Below are positions 34,190 to 45,852 of a DNA stretch of 64,000 bases, piece by piece. The position numbers were made by a program, and so were the translations under genes. The notes under the pieces were generated by a model that saw nothing but the letters and a program-made list of their open reading frames with translations, was not told the DNA's origin and made no database searches. This DNA is from Conchocele bisecta (Eukaryota > Mollusca > Bivalvia > Lucinida > Thyasiridae): assembly GCA_029237695.1 (NCBI GenBank), contig CM055273.1:57773968-57837967 (forward strand), written 5' to 3'. The number at the start of each line of letters is the position of its first letter. Within the stretch, counting starts at the first letter, position 1.

Positions 34190-34687
34190 AGGTACATGCC
34201 CACCCAGTAGGCACATCATGTTTTTATAGGAATTAAATAAGTATATAATGGTGTCACTATTCCAACAGTTTTAAAAATTGAGTGCCCAACTATACAGATA
34301 TAATCATTTAGTAATATTTATTTTACTGATAGTGACTGGTGGTGGTATCGGGCTATTTTCATATGCAAATGAGGCATGATATTTTTTAACTATTTATACT
34401 AATTAAATGTGTTACCTGAATTGTTTTTATTTTCGAAAGATTATAAAGTATGATCTTTGCACATCCAAAAATAAATACAGAGAATAAATAGTAATGTCCG
34501 TTAACATATTAAGGAAACACGGTTATTATCGCCCCTGATATGAGTGTGGAAATCTGATATAAACGGTACAATAATGTCAATCAATACGTGGGGTAATGGT
34601 GAATGAATGTTTAATTTGCCAGAACATGTCTCAGATCATGTCTCTGATATAAAGAAAAGTTTGTGCCGATTGAGTGGGCATGTACCT
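34190..34687. mobile_element. MITE family L, uninterrupted copy
   Basis: Starts AGGTACATGCCCACCCAGTA after TTAA (34186-34189) and ends GAGTGGGCATGTACCT, followed by TTTT rather than TTAA. It is the reverse complement of the interrupted copy at 8888-11631 and lacks both insertions. Confidence 0.9.
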
Positions 34688-37600
34688 TTTTTGATGAAAT
34701 GCCGCGGAATATGGGCTTTTATAGGTCTATGTACTGTTACTGGTTAGAAATGGAAGATGCATAATGCCTTTCTGCTTGTACTGTACCAAGAAACACACTT
34801 TTATACAACCTATACAAATATGTCTAGACACTAGATGTATTACTTTAAATCAAATTAATTGGTCACAATTTATTTCACGAAAACGAGCGTTCGCAACGCT
34901 ATTTATTTTTCTGTAATGTTACATGTATTATACATGATTTTATTTACCAAATGTTTTTCTTCAGGCTACTCATACATACAATTTGTTTCAGAAATACGAT
35001 GCAAATCTGCATTGTTTTTTTTACTGATCTGTTCCATCACGTCCTGCGCATAACCGTGCTCCAGTGCTGTTATTTAATGTACGCTTACTCCCTTTCCAAA
35101 TGATTGGATTTGTCATGTAACCTCAATGCTTTATAGTTTTACAAGCGTTCTATAACTGTCATAACAACGGAGGATCCAACACATAATCCGTCGTGTTTTT
35201 TTTTTATTACCCAAATTAGTGTAGTCATCACAGAAAGAAACAAGTATTTGTAATGACAAATGTTCGTGAGCATGCCATAAACATTCCCGTTATTTTGCTA
35301 AAGAAATATACAAAAAAAAAATCGTTGTGTAACAATTCGCTAATACACGACATTCGACGTCGTTAAAAATCACGATGGTCGGTGGTACAATTATTTGACG
35401 TTACCAACGTTACGATGTTATCGGCTAAATTGCATATTTGAAATTATAATATACAAGTATTGTCTTTTGAACAGGTGTACACGCTATTTACGGATCTGAG
35501 GAAAGTCAAATTCACCGAGGTCACATCTCGTGTACACCGACTCAAAAGACAATAATTATTTTATTATATGACCCATATTACTGAACGTATCTGATACAAC
35601 AACGCACGATATGTATCATGCGTTGGTTGCGTGATCAGTGACACACGCATGCTGCTATGTATAGGTATACCTGAATATCAGTATCGGACTCGTCTCGTTG
35701 CGCGAGAAGAGTCCGAGAGTGTTATTCGAAATGTGATATTCACCTCCTCGAATATTATTCTCGGACTCATGTGCCAAATAACGTTACTTTGTCTTTAAAA
35801 CATCAGTCACCCATGTAAGACGGATATAATTATTGAAACAATATGTAACAATTGTTGTGGGCTGAAACGTTTCCGTCATGGAAATATGAAATGAACTACA
35901 AAGAGGAATTGATCCCAATTACAGTAACTGGTGACATTCGCCTTCAACATGTACACGAAATGTCATGCGCGAGTCATTTTGGGCGCCATCTTGAATTTTG
36001 TGAATGTCCAATTAGATTGGAGAATTTTACTTCTGGTGATGCTGGACACTAAAACAAACAGCGTCAATTAACATTGGCCCAATTCTTTGTCCAAAATATG
36101 TAAGTGCGCAGATCCATTACTTCGTGTCGGCTGAAACTTTTAACTTTTAACTGGCTTGTAGTCAATACTAGCTGTGCATAGCTAGGCTGTCATTTGCCCC
36201 TTATGAGCCTCTAACAAAAATGTATATTGCCGCGCCCGCAGTTCAATCGCTGCGTGATCAAGAGGCGCCATTGGGTTTGTTGAATATAATATTACATTTG
36301 TATCGAATGATTTTCACTCGTTTGTTGCATAGCTAGCACTAATGCATATGGTATTCTGTATATTTCCAAACTAGAAGAATGTTTTGATGATTTAAATCTT
36401 GTTTATAACGCGTATGTCAAGGGTATACCAATGGTTTGCTAATTTACATATTTTTCTGATTTCCCTTAATGGAACCTCCGATTTATTTGGCCAAGGACGA
36501 ATGACGTCATTCGGTAGCTGCGCGCTGCACCGCCATTTTACGTGTCGCGACTGGAACGAAATGTTCTAGCTAGCAGGAGAATTTTGATGTGAAATATGGA
36601 CGCAAAAAGGATTCACAAAATACACTAAATTATGTTCAGTTTCATCCAATAGGCTGTAATGAATATCTAGGAGTTCTTTCTATACGGTACAAATCCCTCA
36701 TGATTGCAATATCCTTCATAATTTGTCCACCAACATGCCTCGATCTGTTGATAAATAATTTACGGCAATGGTGGTGGCTGAAGAACTATCTATGTCGTTT
36801 CTAAGGGACAAGGAGCCGTTCTGGGACATTGTTATCGACGATATATATTTATTTGAATTTTGTCTGGTATACATGTTATAAACTGGGCAATTTCGATAAA
36901 ACTTTGATGAAGGATAGAGCACATTTAGTGATAAGGTAATGTTTGACGAGTGAAAATTTGCAGGCCTCCATGTCGCCGAACTACTTTCGTGGTGTGAAGT
37001 AAAAACAAAATAGTTCGAATTCTGAGTAGCTCGTTGTATTAATAATAAGTAATATTTATTCAACTATGTGGAACTAAGAAACATTATATCATATTAGTTA
37101 ATTTTAATTTATTTCAAAATTCGAAAATAGTTTTTGTGGTCTTGAAAGTGGGACGCGGAGTAATATGTTTGTAGACGGAGTGACGTCACAACAGGTGCTT
37201 TGTCACATCGGCTATTGTACACAATGCATGCGAAACTAGTCAATTTTTGTTGCTTTTACCGTTTTATGTTAAATTAATATGTTTATGTCGTCAGTTTATT
37301 TTCTATAACTCGAGAATGTTTTGATTAGCCGTCGCACTATTTTTCTCTAATGTTCATTACAAATGATCTATATTTAGATGTTTATCACGTGACAATTTTT
37401 AACCACGTGTCGGTCATATGACAGCTTGGATTGTGCAACAGCTGTCAAGATGTCGAACAACAATTCTTTGAAGTCTGTAACAGCGATCGGCTGATTGTTG
37501 ACTTTGCGAAAACAGTAATTGGTTAATTTGATAATAAGTCAATATATCATAAATGAGAGACAATAAATATATATAATAAATATAACACCCAAAGAATATA

Positions 37601-39842
37601 TACTCATATTGCCATTATTGGTAAATAATTTAGTGATTTGCTTGGTTACTGAGTCATGAGAGCTCAATACCAGCATAACTCGGGGTTAGTGGTGACTGGT
37701 GGTTATTCTGTACAATCACTAATGTATGATACATATGAACATTTTTCCCATAGTAATATTGATCAAATGGTAAATACAACGTTAATTAAGTTTTATTGGA
37801 AGGAAATATATGGCGAATAACAAAACATTCAACGACACTGGTATACCCACGGTATAAATACTATAATGCAGTTTGCTTATCTGTTTTTTTTATTACTTTT
37901 GTTTGAGATGTCAAACTGTTTATGCCCGAGGCTTAATCCTTTAGTTTTCAGACAGATTTTTATATTATTTTACAGTCCCTGGGTTTACTCTTGTTGTTAG
38001 TCTGCTAATAACAATATCTCAAGATTGACAACTGACATGTTGCACACAATCAATGCACTGAGTGATTAACACATCTGGACATTAGTGTCAACTCATTCAC
38101 AATAGACCAGGCTGTTAGGTCATTCTGATACAGACTTTATTATAATGTTTGTGACTTGAAACATGCACACATGTATGTGTATGCACACTAATATATTGAT
38201 ATAAATATAAGTTTAGTCTACAGTTAAATTTTAATCTAACTGGTAGGTCTTTATACTGCTTTTTCACAAGATCACAACTGTTTTGCATATCATTTAGGAA
38301 TATGACGACTTCTATTTTTTTAGCTCTTAAGACTTGTATTCTGGGGATACGCCATAGATGTACATCAAACGTTTGCTTATCTATGTTAGTCGGATCTTTA
38401 ACAACCTCGAAATATACGTTAAAAGTCCAAATGTTATGTGTATAGCTTTGACAATTCACAAGTTTGCCTTGTATTAAAGGCACCGAGTATTGAGAGTATT
38501 TCACTAATATTAAAAAAATGTGTGTGTTTTCTGTATGTGGTGCAAATGACCTATAGCCTATTATGGACAAAACACATTATTTTATTTGTTCAAATTCCAA
38601 TTAGTTTTGGTTTCTTTCCCTATATGCTATTATATATTGTGATAAACAGGGGACATAATATATTAATGCATTTCCACTACATGTATAACTACTAGGAAGC
38701 ACAACATTTGTGAAACATATTATTTTTTGTTGTGAACTATGCCACATGATGTATCTAGATACTATGTAGGATTCCATTCTCTAAACTAGTACTGTATTAA
38801 CAACATTAAACGTTGGACCCATTTCACCTACACATTGCTGATTAGTATCATTTATTTTAAATTAGTAACCATTTGTTATGTTTCGGTACTACATACATGT
38901 ACTTTTACAATATTTTCTTTCACAACACACAATTTTTTTCAGATGACTCCTAGATACAGTTGAGCTCCTAAATACATTTAAAATCTACAATGAAATCATT
39001 ATTTATCCGTTTTATCCCTTTATATAAATTATAGTTCGCCCTACTTTCTAGGCCAATAGCTGGGCAGCATGATGCTACACTTATTTCACATATTGCAACG
39101 TTTAATCCCATATTTAATGAATAACTGTTCGACAGGTAATGAAAAATCAATGCTCGGATGGGAAATTGCATTGTACACATGACTGAACTATAAGTGTTAT
39201 ATGAACAATAACTTGTCGGACAATCAAACTAACTGCAATCTTAACATGCTTAATGTGTAGCTTATTGCAGCCTAAGGATTTAAATACATTTTCTTGAAAT
39301 AATATAATTATTTTGTTTCGTTCTCTATAAAAATATATGTTTTTTTTACCGCTCATTTGAACCATCTTGATGAAACGGTTCAAATGACAGCTAACAGCAT
39401 ATATTTTTATATGGAATTAAATGAAATAAATCAGATTAGTTCAATTTTTTTAAATGTATTCATTGAAATGGATCAGCTGAGGGGTAACAACATTTGCTTT
39501 CGAGGACAAAGAAATATTTTGAAAAATAAATTGTACTACATGTACAGTCTGTTATGTGTTTGATGGGTTTTGCTGATGATGTATGTATGTTTATTATTGA
39601 ACATGGCAATGGTTCATGTCTTGCAATTATATTCCTGATTTTTCTCACTGAACACACTATATAGTCCTCTTGAAATATCGGTACTATACATATTAGTAGG
39701 TCATAAAATTCTGGTCAATCATGAAAAACTATTTCTGGATAATCATGTTTGCTGCTACAGGTAAGAATTTTCGCTTCATAATCCTCAATTAAACATACAA
39801 ATGTTAAATAAACATAATCTTCAACACGTTTATGTACTTACA
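34688..39842. other. Least repetitive stretch, no gene identified
   Basis: AT-rich. Visible structure is limited to hairpins, for example 35459-35552 (TATTGTCTTTTGA ... TCAAAAGACAATA, enclosing GGTGTACACG/CGTGTACACC) and 35687-35718 (CGGACTCGTCTC / GAGAAGAGTCCG). The longest open frame is 151 codons on the minus strand (38115-38570), of unknown meaning. Confidence 0.5.
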
Positions 39843-39970
39843 CTTATGAAAATGGAGTGTTTTTGTTCTCCAAAATATAAAAATTACTCGCAAAAAGTGC
39901 AGATCCTGATGAGACAGCTCGTCACGAGCCGGCTCATCTGGATCTACACTGTTTGCCAATACCACTATAC
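39843..39970. mobile_element. MITE family E fragment
   Basis: GCAAAAAGTGCAGATCCTGA, GACAGCTCGTCACGAGCCGG and the CACTGTTTGCC side of the core hairpin; the TTAA ends are not preserved. Confidence 0.7.
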
Positions 39971-40384
39971 ACTGTGTTGCTGCAATATTGTTTCAATCCG
40001 ACACACTGAGGTGTCCGGTTTCGAGTTGTTCTCTGTAATTCAGGTACCATATTTATTCTAATAGTAGCACCCTCTCTATTAGTAGCCCCCTCCTACAGTT
40101 TCAGTGAAATTCTTTTATTTTCACATATTAAAGTCATATGATAATTAAAATTTCTGTGTTTTTATTCAATTATAATGCAAAAAAATACTTCAGAAAATTT
40201 CATAGCCCAGGGGCGTTTATTAGAATAATTACGGTATATATGACACAAGCCAATGCCATGTGATTTTGTACCTAAGACTAACATGTGCAAGTACACATAT
40301 TTACAAAAGTTGAAATGCTATGAGCAAATGCAGAAAAGACGAGGATAATTTGCAATCTTTTAGCATACAATATCATGTTTTTGG

Positions 40385-40683
40385 ATATTAAGCTACAGTC
40401 AAAACCACACTACCATTTACACATCAACAGACAGCAATTGTTGAATAGTTTGCTTCAAAATGAAAACATGCTTGGCATTTCAATTAGATGAAATACCAAG
40501 ATGTGTTTTCATGGAAAATAAGAAAAATATGCTTTATTTGTGGTCTGTTTATTGTTTTCTGCAGCATGATAAAGGTACGATAAATTTTGTATTGCTTTTT
40601 TATACTCTACTTCCGACTTCAATTGGGTTTTTTGGCAATTTTAATTGTGTATTTAAGCACATACGCAGCTTATCTGGAGCCCT
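40385..40683 (+). mobile_element. MITE family A, hairpin arm deleted
   Basis: AATGAAAACATGCTTGGCAT then AATTAGATGAAATACCAAG: most of one palindrome arm is gone. Right end CTTATCTGGAGCCCTG. Confidence 0.75.
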
Positions 40684-41040
40684 GGAAACCATAATTTAGC
40701 ACACTGGTATAATTTAAGTGCTGACTCGTTTATTTAGGGAGGTTCTACCGTATTTAAATTTCAATATTTAGTCATTTTTACTGGATTTTCCTAAAAGACA
40801 TGCAAGTTCGTGCATGTACATATGTACTACCATTCATGCCAGGGGAGATAACACTCGTGTGTAACTGTTCATATAAAATATGACCAAAATGTATGAATAT
40901 CATATATTTATATGACGAGTAGTAGTATCAACAACCCACATTGCATGGCAACCAATAAGCTTTTCCAATATTGGCAGCAAAAGCTGTCTGCTGTGGATAC
41001 AGTAATCATTGATAACCTATACTAGTATGGCAGGCATTAA

Positions 41041-41269
41041 CCCGTAGACCGCTACACACAACAATTGTCGTCTGCTGTTGCTTTTCTTTCTTGCCTTATT
41101 TCTCAATAAAAACATGGTTTGACAGCACTTCAGAATCATTTCCATTTGATTCTAACGTGCTGTCAAAGCATGTTGTAAATTATTCTAAAGTGCTGTCAAA
41201 GCATGTTTTTGATGATAAAAATGGAAAATAAAATGCAGACGACAAAAAATTAAGATAGCGGTGTAAGGG
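41041..41269. mobile_element. TTAA-flanked palindromic MITE (single copy here)
   Basis: TTAA at 41037-41040 and 41270-41273; CCCGTAGACCGCTAC start versus GTAGCGG-type end (ATAGCGGTGTAAGGG). Hairpin around 41114-41210 built on TTTGACAGCACTTCAGAAT; CAGACGAC near both ends. Confidence 0.8.
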
Positions 41270-41920
41270 TTAACAAATGTGGACCGATAGCACAAGTTTA
41301 CAGATAACACATTATTTCTATACTATAACTTGTGTAACAATATATTCTGACACCAATGATAGTTGCCAAAAATATATGTACCTTGCAACATTAATTTTAA
41401 TATAAATGTATAAATGTTGCCAACTGTTAACACTATGATGGCCATCAGACCGGTATCGTGTCTTGAAAATCTGTTATCTTTGAGCCACGTTGATGATTAT
41501 CTGAACCTCTGATAAAAGGCACCAAGCACACTTCTAGTGGAATTAAGTTCTTTGCTGGTACTGGTATTAAATCATGCTATAATCATGATAATACTTCCAA
41601 AATCTAGTCATCTTCAATCTAGTTGAGCCCTTTTATAGATTATTATATATAATAGAAATTCTATTCACCCAGACTTAGTCCCCTTTCGTTATACATGTAA
41701 TAGCAGTTCAATACTAGCTATTCAAGCAACAAATCAAAATCTAAAATCAACACGAAGCAGCCAGAGGATCGCGGATCATCAAGAGACGAATACGGCAAAT
41801 CAACAGCTGAAAATACAACAAATAAAAAACAATGTGCTCCATCCTTTCCACAATGAAACAAATGCCTATGAGTTGCAGATACCAAAATAGTCCTCACACA
41901 TGACCTGTCCTTTCACAGCC
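41270..41920. other. Stretch with nothing recognised
   Basis: AT-rich sequence; no gene, hairpin or repeat from the other families seen. Confidence 0.4.
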
Positions 41921-42231
41921 CAGTAGCCTATTTCATCAACATTGCAAAGTATACTTTAGTAGCAAAGTATACTTTGAGGGAGAAATTTTCAATTTTTTTT
42001 TTAATTTATTAATTTTTATTATACTGAATTTATTACATTATCACAGCCATTTAATGGCTGTGATAATGTAATAAATTCAGTATAATAATTCTGCATATTT
42101 TTAATCATGAAATATATGCATTTGTTAGTTCTATATGAAATAATTCATTTCAGGAAAAATAAATGATTACTCCCTCAAAGTATACTTTGCTGGTAAAGTA
42201 TACTTTGCAATGTTGATGAAATAGGCTACTG
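41921..42231. mobile_element. Palindromic MITE family K, well-preserved copy
   Basis: CAGTAGCCTATTTCATCAAC ... GTTGATGAAATAGGCTACTG, inner GCAAAGTATACTTT on both sides, centre CACAGCCATTTAATGGCTGTG. Confidence 0.9.
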
Positions 42232-42309
42232 ATCAATTGTGAAAATCACTGACCATGAGAAAATTGGCACAAATGAGGTTCTGACTAGCTACCAGCGTTT
42301 GTTTTGTTA

Positions 42310-42565
42310 TATCCCGGCATTGCGAAGTATGTCGAGGGGTATGATACATTACTTGCATGTATAATTTTCGGCTTTCCGTCCGGCTGTCTGTCCGTACACG
42401 AGAGGGGACTGGCACTTGTTGGGTACTGAGAAAAATTGGTAACTGCAAATTCCGTTCATTCTGTTTTCCCCACAATGCAACCAGTTGAATGTTGGATCAA
42501 TCCCATTGGCCGACATTAAATGACTGTAGCTGTTGATATGCCATTAAACACCAATAAATCAAATA
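42310..42565 (+). repeat. Hairpin-headed repeat start and SINE 3' end
   Basis: ATATCCCGGCATTGCG / AAGTATGTCGAGGGGTAT is a hairpin, followed by GTCCGGCTGTCTGTCCG. 42478-42565 is the SINE 3' motif (AATGACTGTAGCTGTTGATA, AAACACCAATAAATC). Confidence 0.6.
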
Positions 42566-42831
42566 ATTCTGTTGCGTGTTTGGTACGTGTAACAATAGAA
42601 AGTCTCCTTATTGGGTATCCCAGAAAACAAATGAAATACCCAGCAAGCGTCCTCTTGTGAGAACGTCCGTTTGTCCATCCATCCCTAACACATAAACACA
42701 ACAAGTCAGTCCAGGCGGTGGCTGGGGGTATCCATGAGCCCCTGATCATGACTTTATAAAACTTGGAGGATGTACTATACTCTTGCGTTCGAAACCAGGA
42801 ATTTTGATTAAAGAGTACATGCTCAGAACCT

Positions 42832-43060
42832 GGGGGCTGTTTCACTAAGCTTTGTATGACTAAAATGTTTGCAAGTGCGAATTTATGATAGTCTGTAAAT
42901 TTCACATTAACAATGTTTTCTTGTGAACGATTATTAGATTTGCATTTATGGAGCATATGCTATATAAATGCAAATCCATCATTTGAAATTTCCAGACGAT
43001 CCTAAATTTGCACTTTGGTCGTACATTTTAGTCGTACGAAGTTTAATGAAACGGGCCCCA
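42832..43060. mobile_element. Palindromic MITE family C
   Basis: GGGGGCTGTTTCACTAAGCT ... GTTTAATGAAACGGGCCCC, with central GATTTGCATTTATGGAGCAT. Confidence 0.85.
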
Positions 43061-43205
43061 GATCGTTTATAATGTTGTACCCATATCTGTACCGTCTTCA
43101 ATCATTCGCAGTGAAACCACATAAGCATCCATCAGACGGCTGATATTCCGGCTTATCTTGTGCTACACTGGTTGCCTACTCATTTGTCACTTTTCTCCTC
43201 ACATA

Positions 43206-43550
43206 TGGCTGTGACTGGAGCAATGGGGATTCAGGGGCCCGTTTCACTAAACTTTGTAAGACTAAAATGTTCGTAAGTGCAAATTTAGGATCGTCTGCAA
43301 ATTTAAATTGATAAATTTACATTTATTGAGCATAGCCTCTGCTCAATAAATGTAAATCCAATCATTGTTTACAATAAAATATTGTTAATGTGAAATTTAC
43401 AGACTATCAAAATTGTGCACTTATGAACATTTTAGTTGTACAAAGTTTAGTGAAAAGGCGCTCTGGCCTTTGCGATCAGTGTAGTTCCAGATCAGCCATC
43501 GCAGAAGCGCAGTCTGCACTATTCACCATCATGTCTATAAAACCACCCGC
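43206..43550. mobile_element. MITE family D interrupted by family C
   Basis: 43206-43233 is the D left end (ATGGCTGTGACTGGAGCAAT). 43234 to about 43462 is a family C palindrome. D resumes with CTTTGCGATCAGTGTAG and TCCAGATCAGCC. Confidence 0.8.
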
Positions 43551-43581
43551 GATGCTTCTAACAAACAACACGGCTCCTTAA

Positions 43582-43763
43582 CTCTGCATGCTAGTGGCGA
43601 AAATATCCGCCAAACGAATTGGGAGTATATATATGTTTTATTTCTATGAAATTCCAAGACATATTCATGACATTTATTAGGAGAAATAAAAGAAAAGATA
43701 ATGAATTGTCATCTGCTTTTTTTTAACTATTTATAGCCCACAAATTTCCCTGCATGCAAAGAG
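43582..43763. mobile_element. MITE family F (TTAA), copy 2
   Basis: TTAA at 43578-43581 and 43764-43767; GCATGCTAGTGGCGAAAATA start and TGCATGCAAAGAG end. One arm of the central hairpin seen at 1610 is lost. Confidence 0.8.
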
Positions 43764-44516
43764 TTAATATCAGTCTATGGTAGTGTTCTAGCAGATGAGC
43801 TAGATGGGTACAAATTCCATAAGCCCCATTTCTCCAGTCACAACCACGTGTGACTCGTCACAACAAAAGAGTTCATGGAATTTTGACCAGTGTAGCTCAT
43901 GATCAGTGCACTGACAGTCTGAAACAGATATTGTGTTTACGGCAGAGCTACCAGGAATGTTTTCCCAACACAATAACAGATACTCTTATAAGAAATGATA
44001 ATAATTGGAGGACCACATGTGATGTTTTTATGCCTATATATGGGTATAATATTCAGACAGCTCGGACGTGTTCGCCTTCCTAAACAATTGAAAAAATAAT
44101 GATGTCCTAGCATCTGTGCCCATATCACCATCAATTCAGACCCGATTACATTTTGTCAAAGTCACAAAATAACATACATGTAACCTTCCATTAATGGTCA
44201 AGGTTACAAATGTTTCCACAAATTAAAAATTTTGTTCATTTCTTTACATTTATATAACTTGGCATATTGTCTTTGTGACCAGTGTCGACCCAGGCCAGCC
44301 TGTGCATCTGCACAGTCTGCTGATCAGGGTCTACACGTTGTCTGTTCGCCTTTCGTTCGATACAATATCAAATGTGTATCCGGAAACCGATGCGAAACAT
44401 CTGGCGGAATGAACCTTGTGACTGATCAGGCTCTACACTCATCAAACGTGAAAGCATACTGGTTGGTTTTGTCATTTTTGTGATTGGTTAAATGTCACTG
44501 TCACCAGGTAGTTAAC

Positions 44517-45430
44517 GGGGACCGTTTCACTAAACTTTGTACAACTAAAATGTTTGTAAGTGCAAAATTATGATAATGTAAATTTCACATTAACAATGTG
44601 GTCAACAATTATGGGATTTGCATTTATTGAGCATAGGCTGCATATCAATAAATAATTCTAGCAAAAAAATATTTACACAATTCCCTAACATTTGATTGGC
44701 TCGTAGCAAGTCTCTGTCCAAAATTGATATCCCAGTAAACTCCCACGCCTAACTACTTTCCGTAACCATGAGGCGCAGTTAAAATAATTCTTAAGAAAAC
44801 GGAAAATAAACACATTTTCTTGATGAATTTATTTCAAATGTTGGAATTATAAGGAATGAAGGGCCTTTTTGTTGAATTTATCGGGGATATAAACTTGGAA
44901 AAGTCGCGGGAATACTGGACGAGGCCTTCCGTCAACAATTATGGGATTTGCATTTATTGAGCATAGGCTGCATATCAATAAATAATTCTAGCACAAAAAT
45001 ATTTACACAATTCCCTAACATTTGATTGGCTCGTAGCAAGTCTCTGTCCAAAATTGATATCCCAGTAAACTCTCACACCTAACTACTTTCCGTAACCATG
45101 AGGCGCAGTTAAAATAATTCTTAAGAAAACGGAAAATAAACACATTTTCTTGATGAATTTATTTCAAATGTTGGAATTATAAGGAATGAAGGGCCTTTTT
45201 GTTGAATTTATCGGGGATATAAACTTGGAAAAGTCGTGGGAATACTGGACGAGGCCTTCCGGCCTTCGTCCAGTATTCCCGCAACTTTTCCAAGTTTATA
45301 CCCCGATAAATTCAACAAAAAGGCCATTCATTCCTATAATGTTAATGCATCAATTGAAATTTCCGGACGATCCTAAATTTGCACTTACGAACATTTCAGT
45401 CGTACAAAGTTTAGTGAAACGTCACCCAGG
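44517..45430. mobile_element. Family C split by a tandemly duplicated family B
   Basis: The left C half is 44517 to about 44650 (GGGACCGTTTCACTAAACTT); the right C half is 45341-45430 (ends TTTAGTGAAACGTCACCC). Between them lies family B (44649-45345) containing an exact-register 330-bp duplication, 44601-44930 and 44931-45260. Confidence 0.88.
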
Positions 45431-45785
45431 TACTCAGAAACTACATATGGCTACATATGCGTACCTTAACAATTCCACCCTTATTGCTTCCTGTCTTACC
45501 TTTTAATCTTACTAGCATTCACACCAGTGGGCCAAGTGGTAGTCTAGTAAGGGTGCCTGGCACCAGATCAGGACATTGACTTTCATAGTCACAAATATAC
45601 AATGATCCTGCAGTTGAACAGATGCTGTGGAACAGATCTAAAACGCCGATCAATCTATTTGTTATAAAGAACTATATGTAATTGTTACTCTCACATACTT
45701 TGCATAAAAAACGTTCCGTTCTGTTTCAGATACCACATTACTCTCAGTCTGCTGTTTACCAAGGGCAATGGGCAGTTGAACAACG

Positions 45786-45852
45786 ATGGACCAATCGGAC
45801 AACGAAGCAATAGAAACTGCTGCTCTCGACGCTGCGGCTGACCACAGTACTG
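45786..45852 (+). CDS. ZC3H4: ZC3H4-like predicted first coding exon
   Basis: The ATG has A at -3 and G at +4 (good Kozak context) and an in-frame TGA nine bases upstream. It encodes MDQSDNEAIETAALDAAA and DHST, then donor gtatgg. The single left-over g joins gt of the next exon to make Gly in the right frame. The alternative is that translation starts at ATG 46694 and this is not an exon. Confidence 0.55.
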
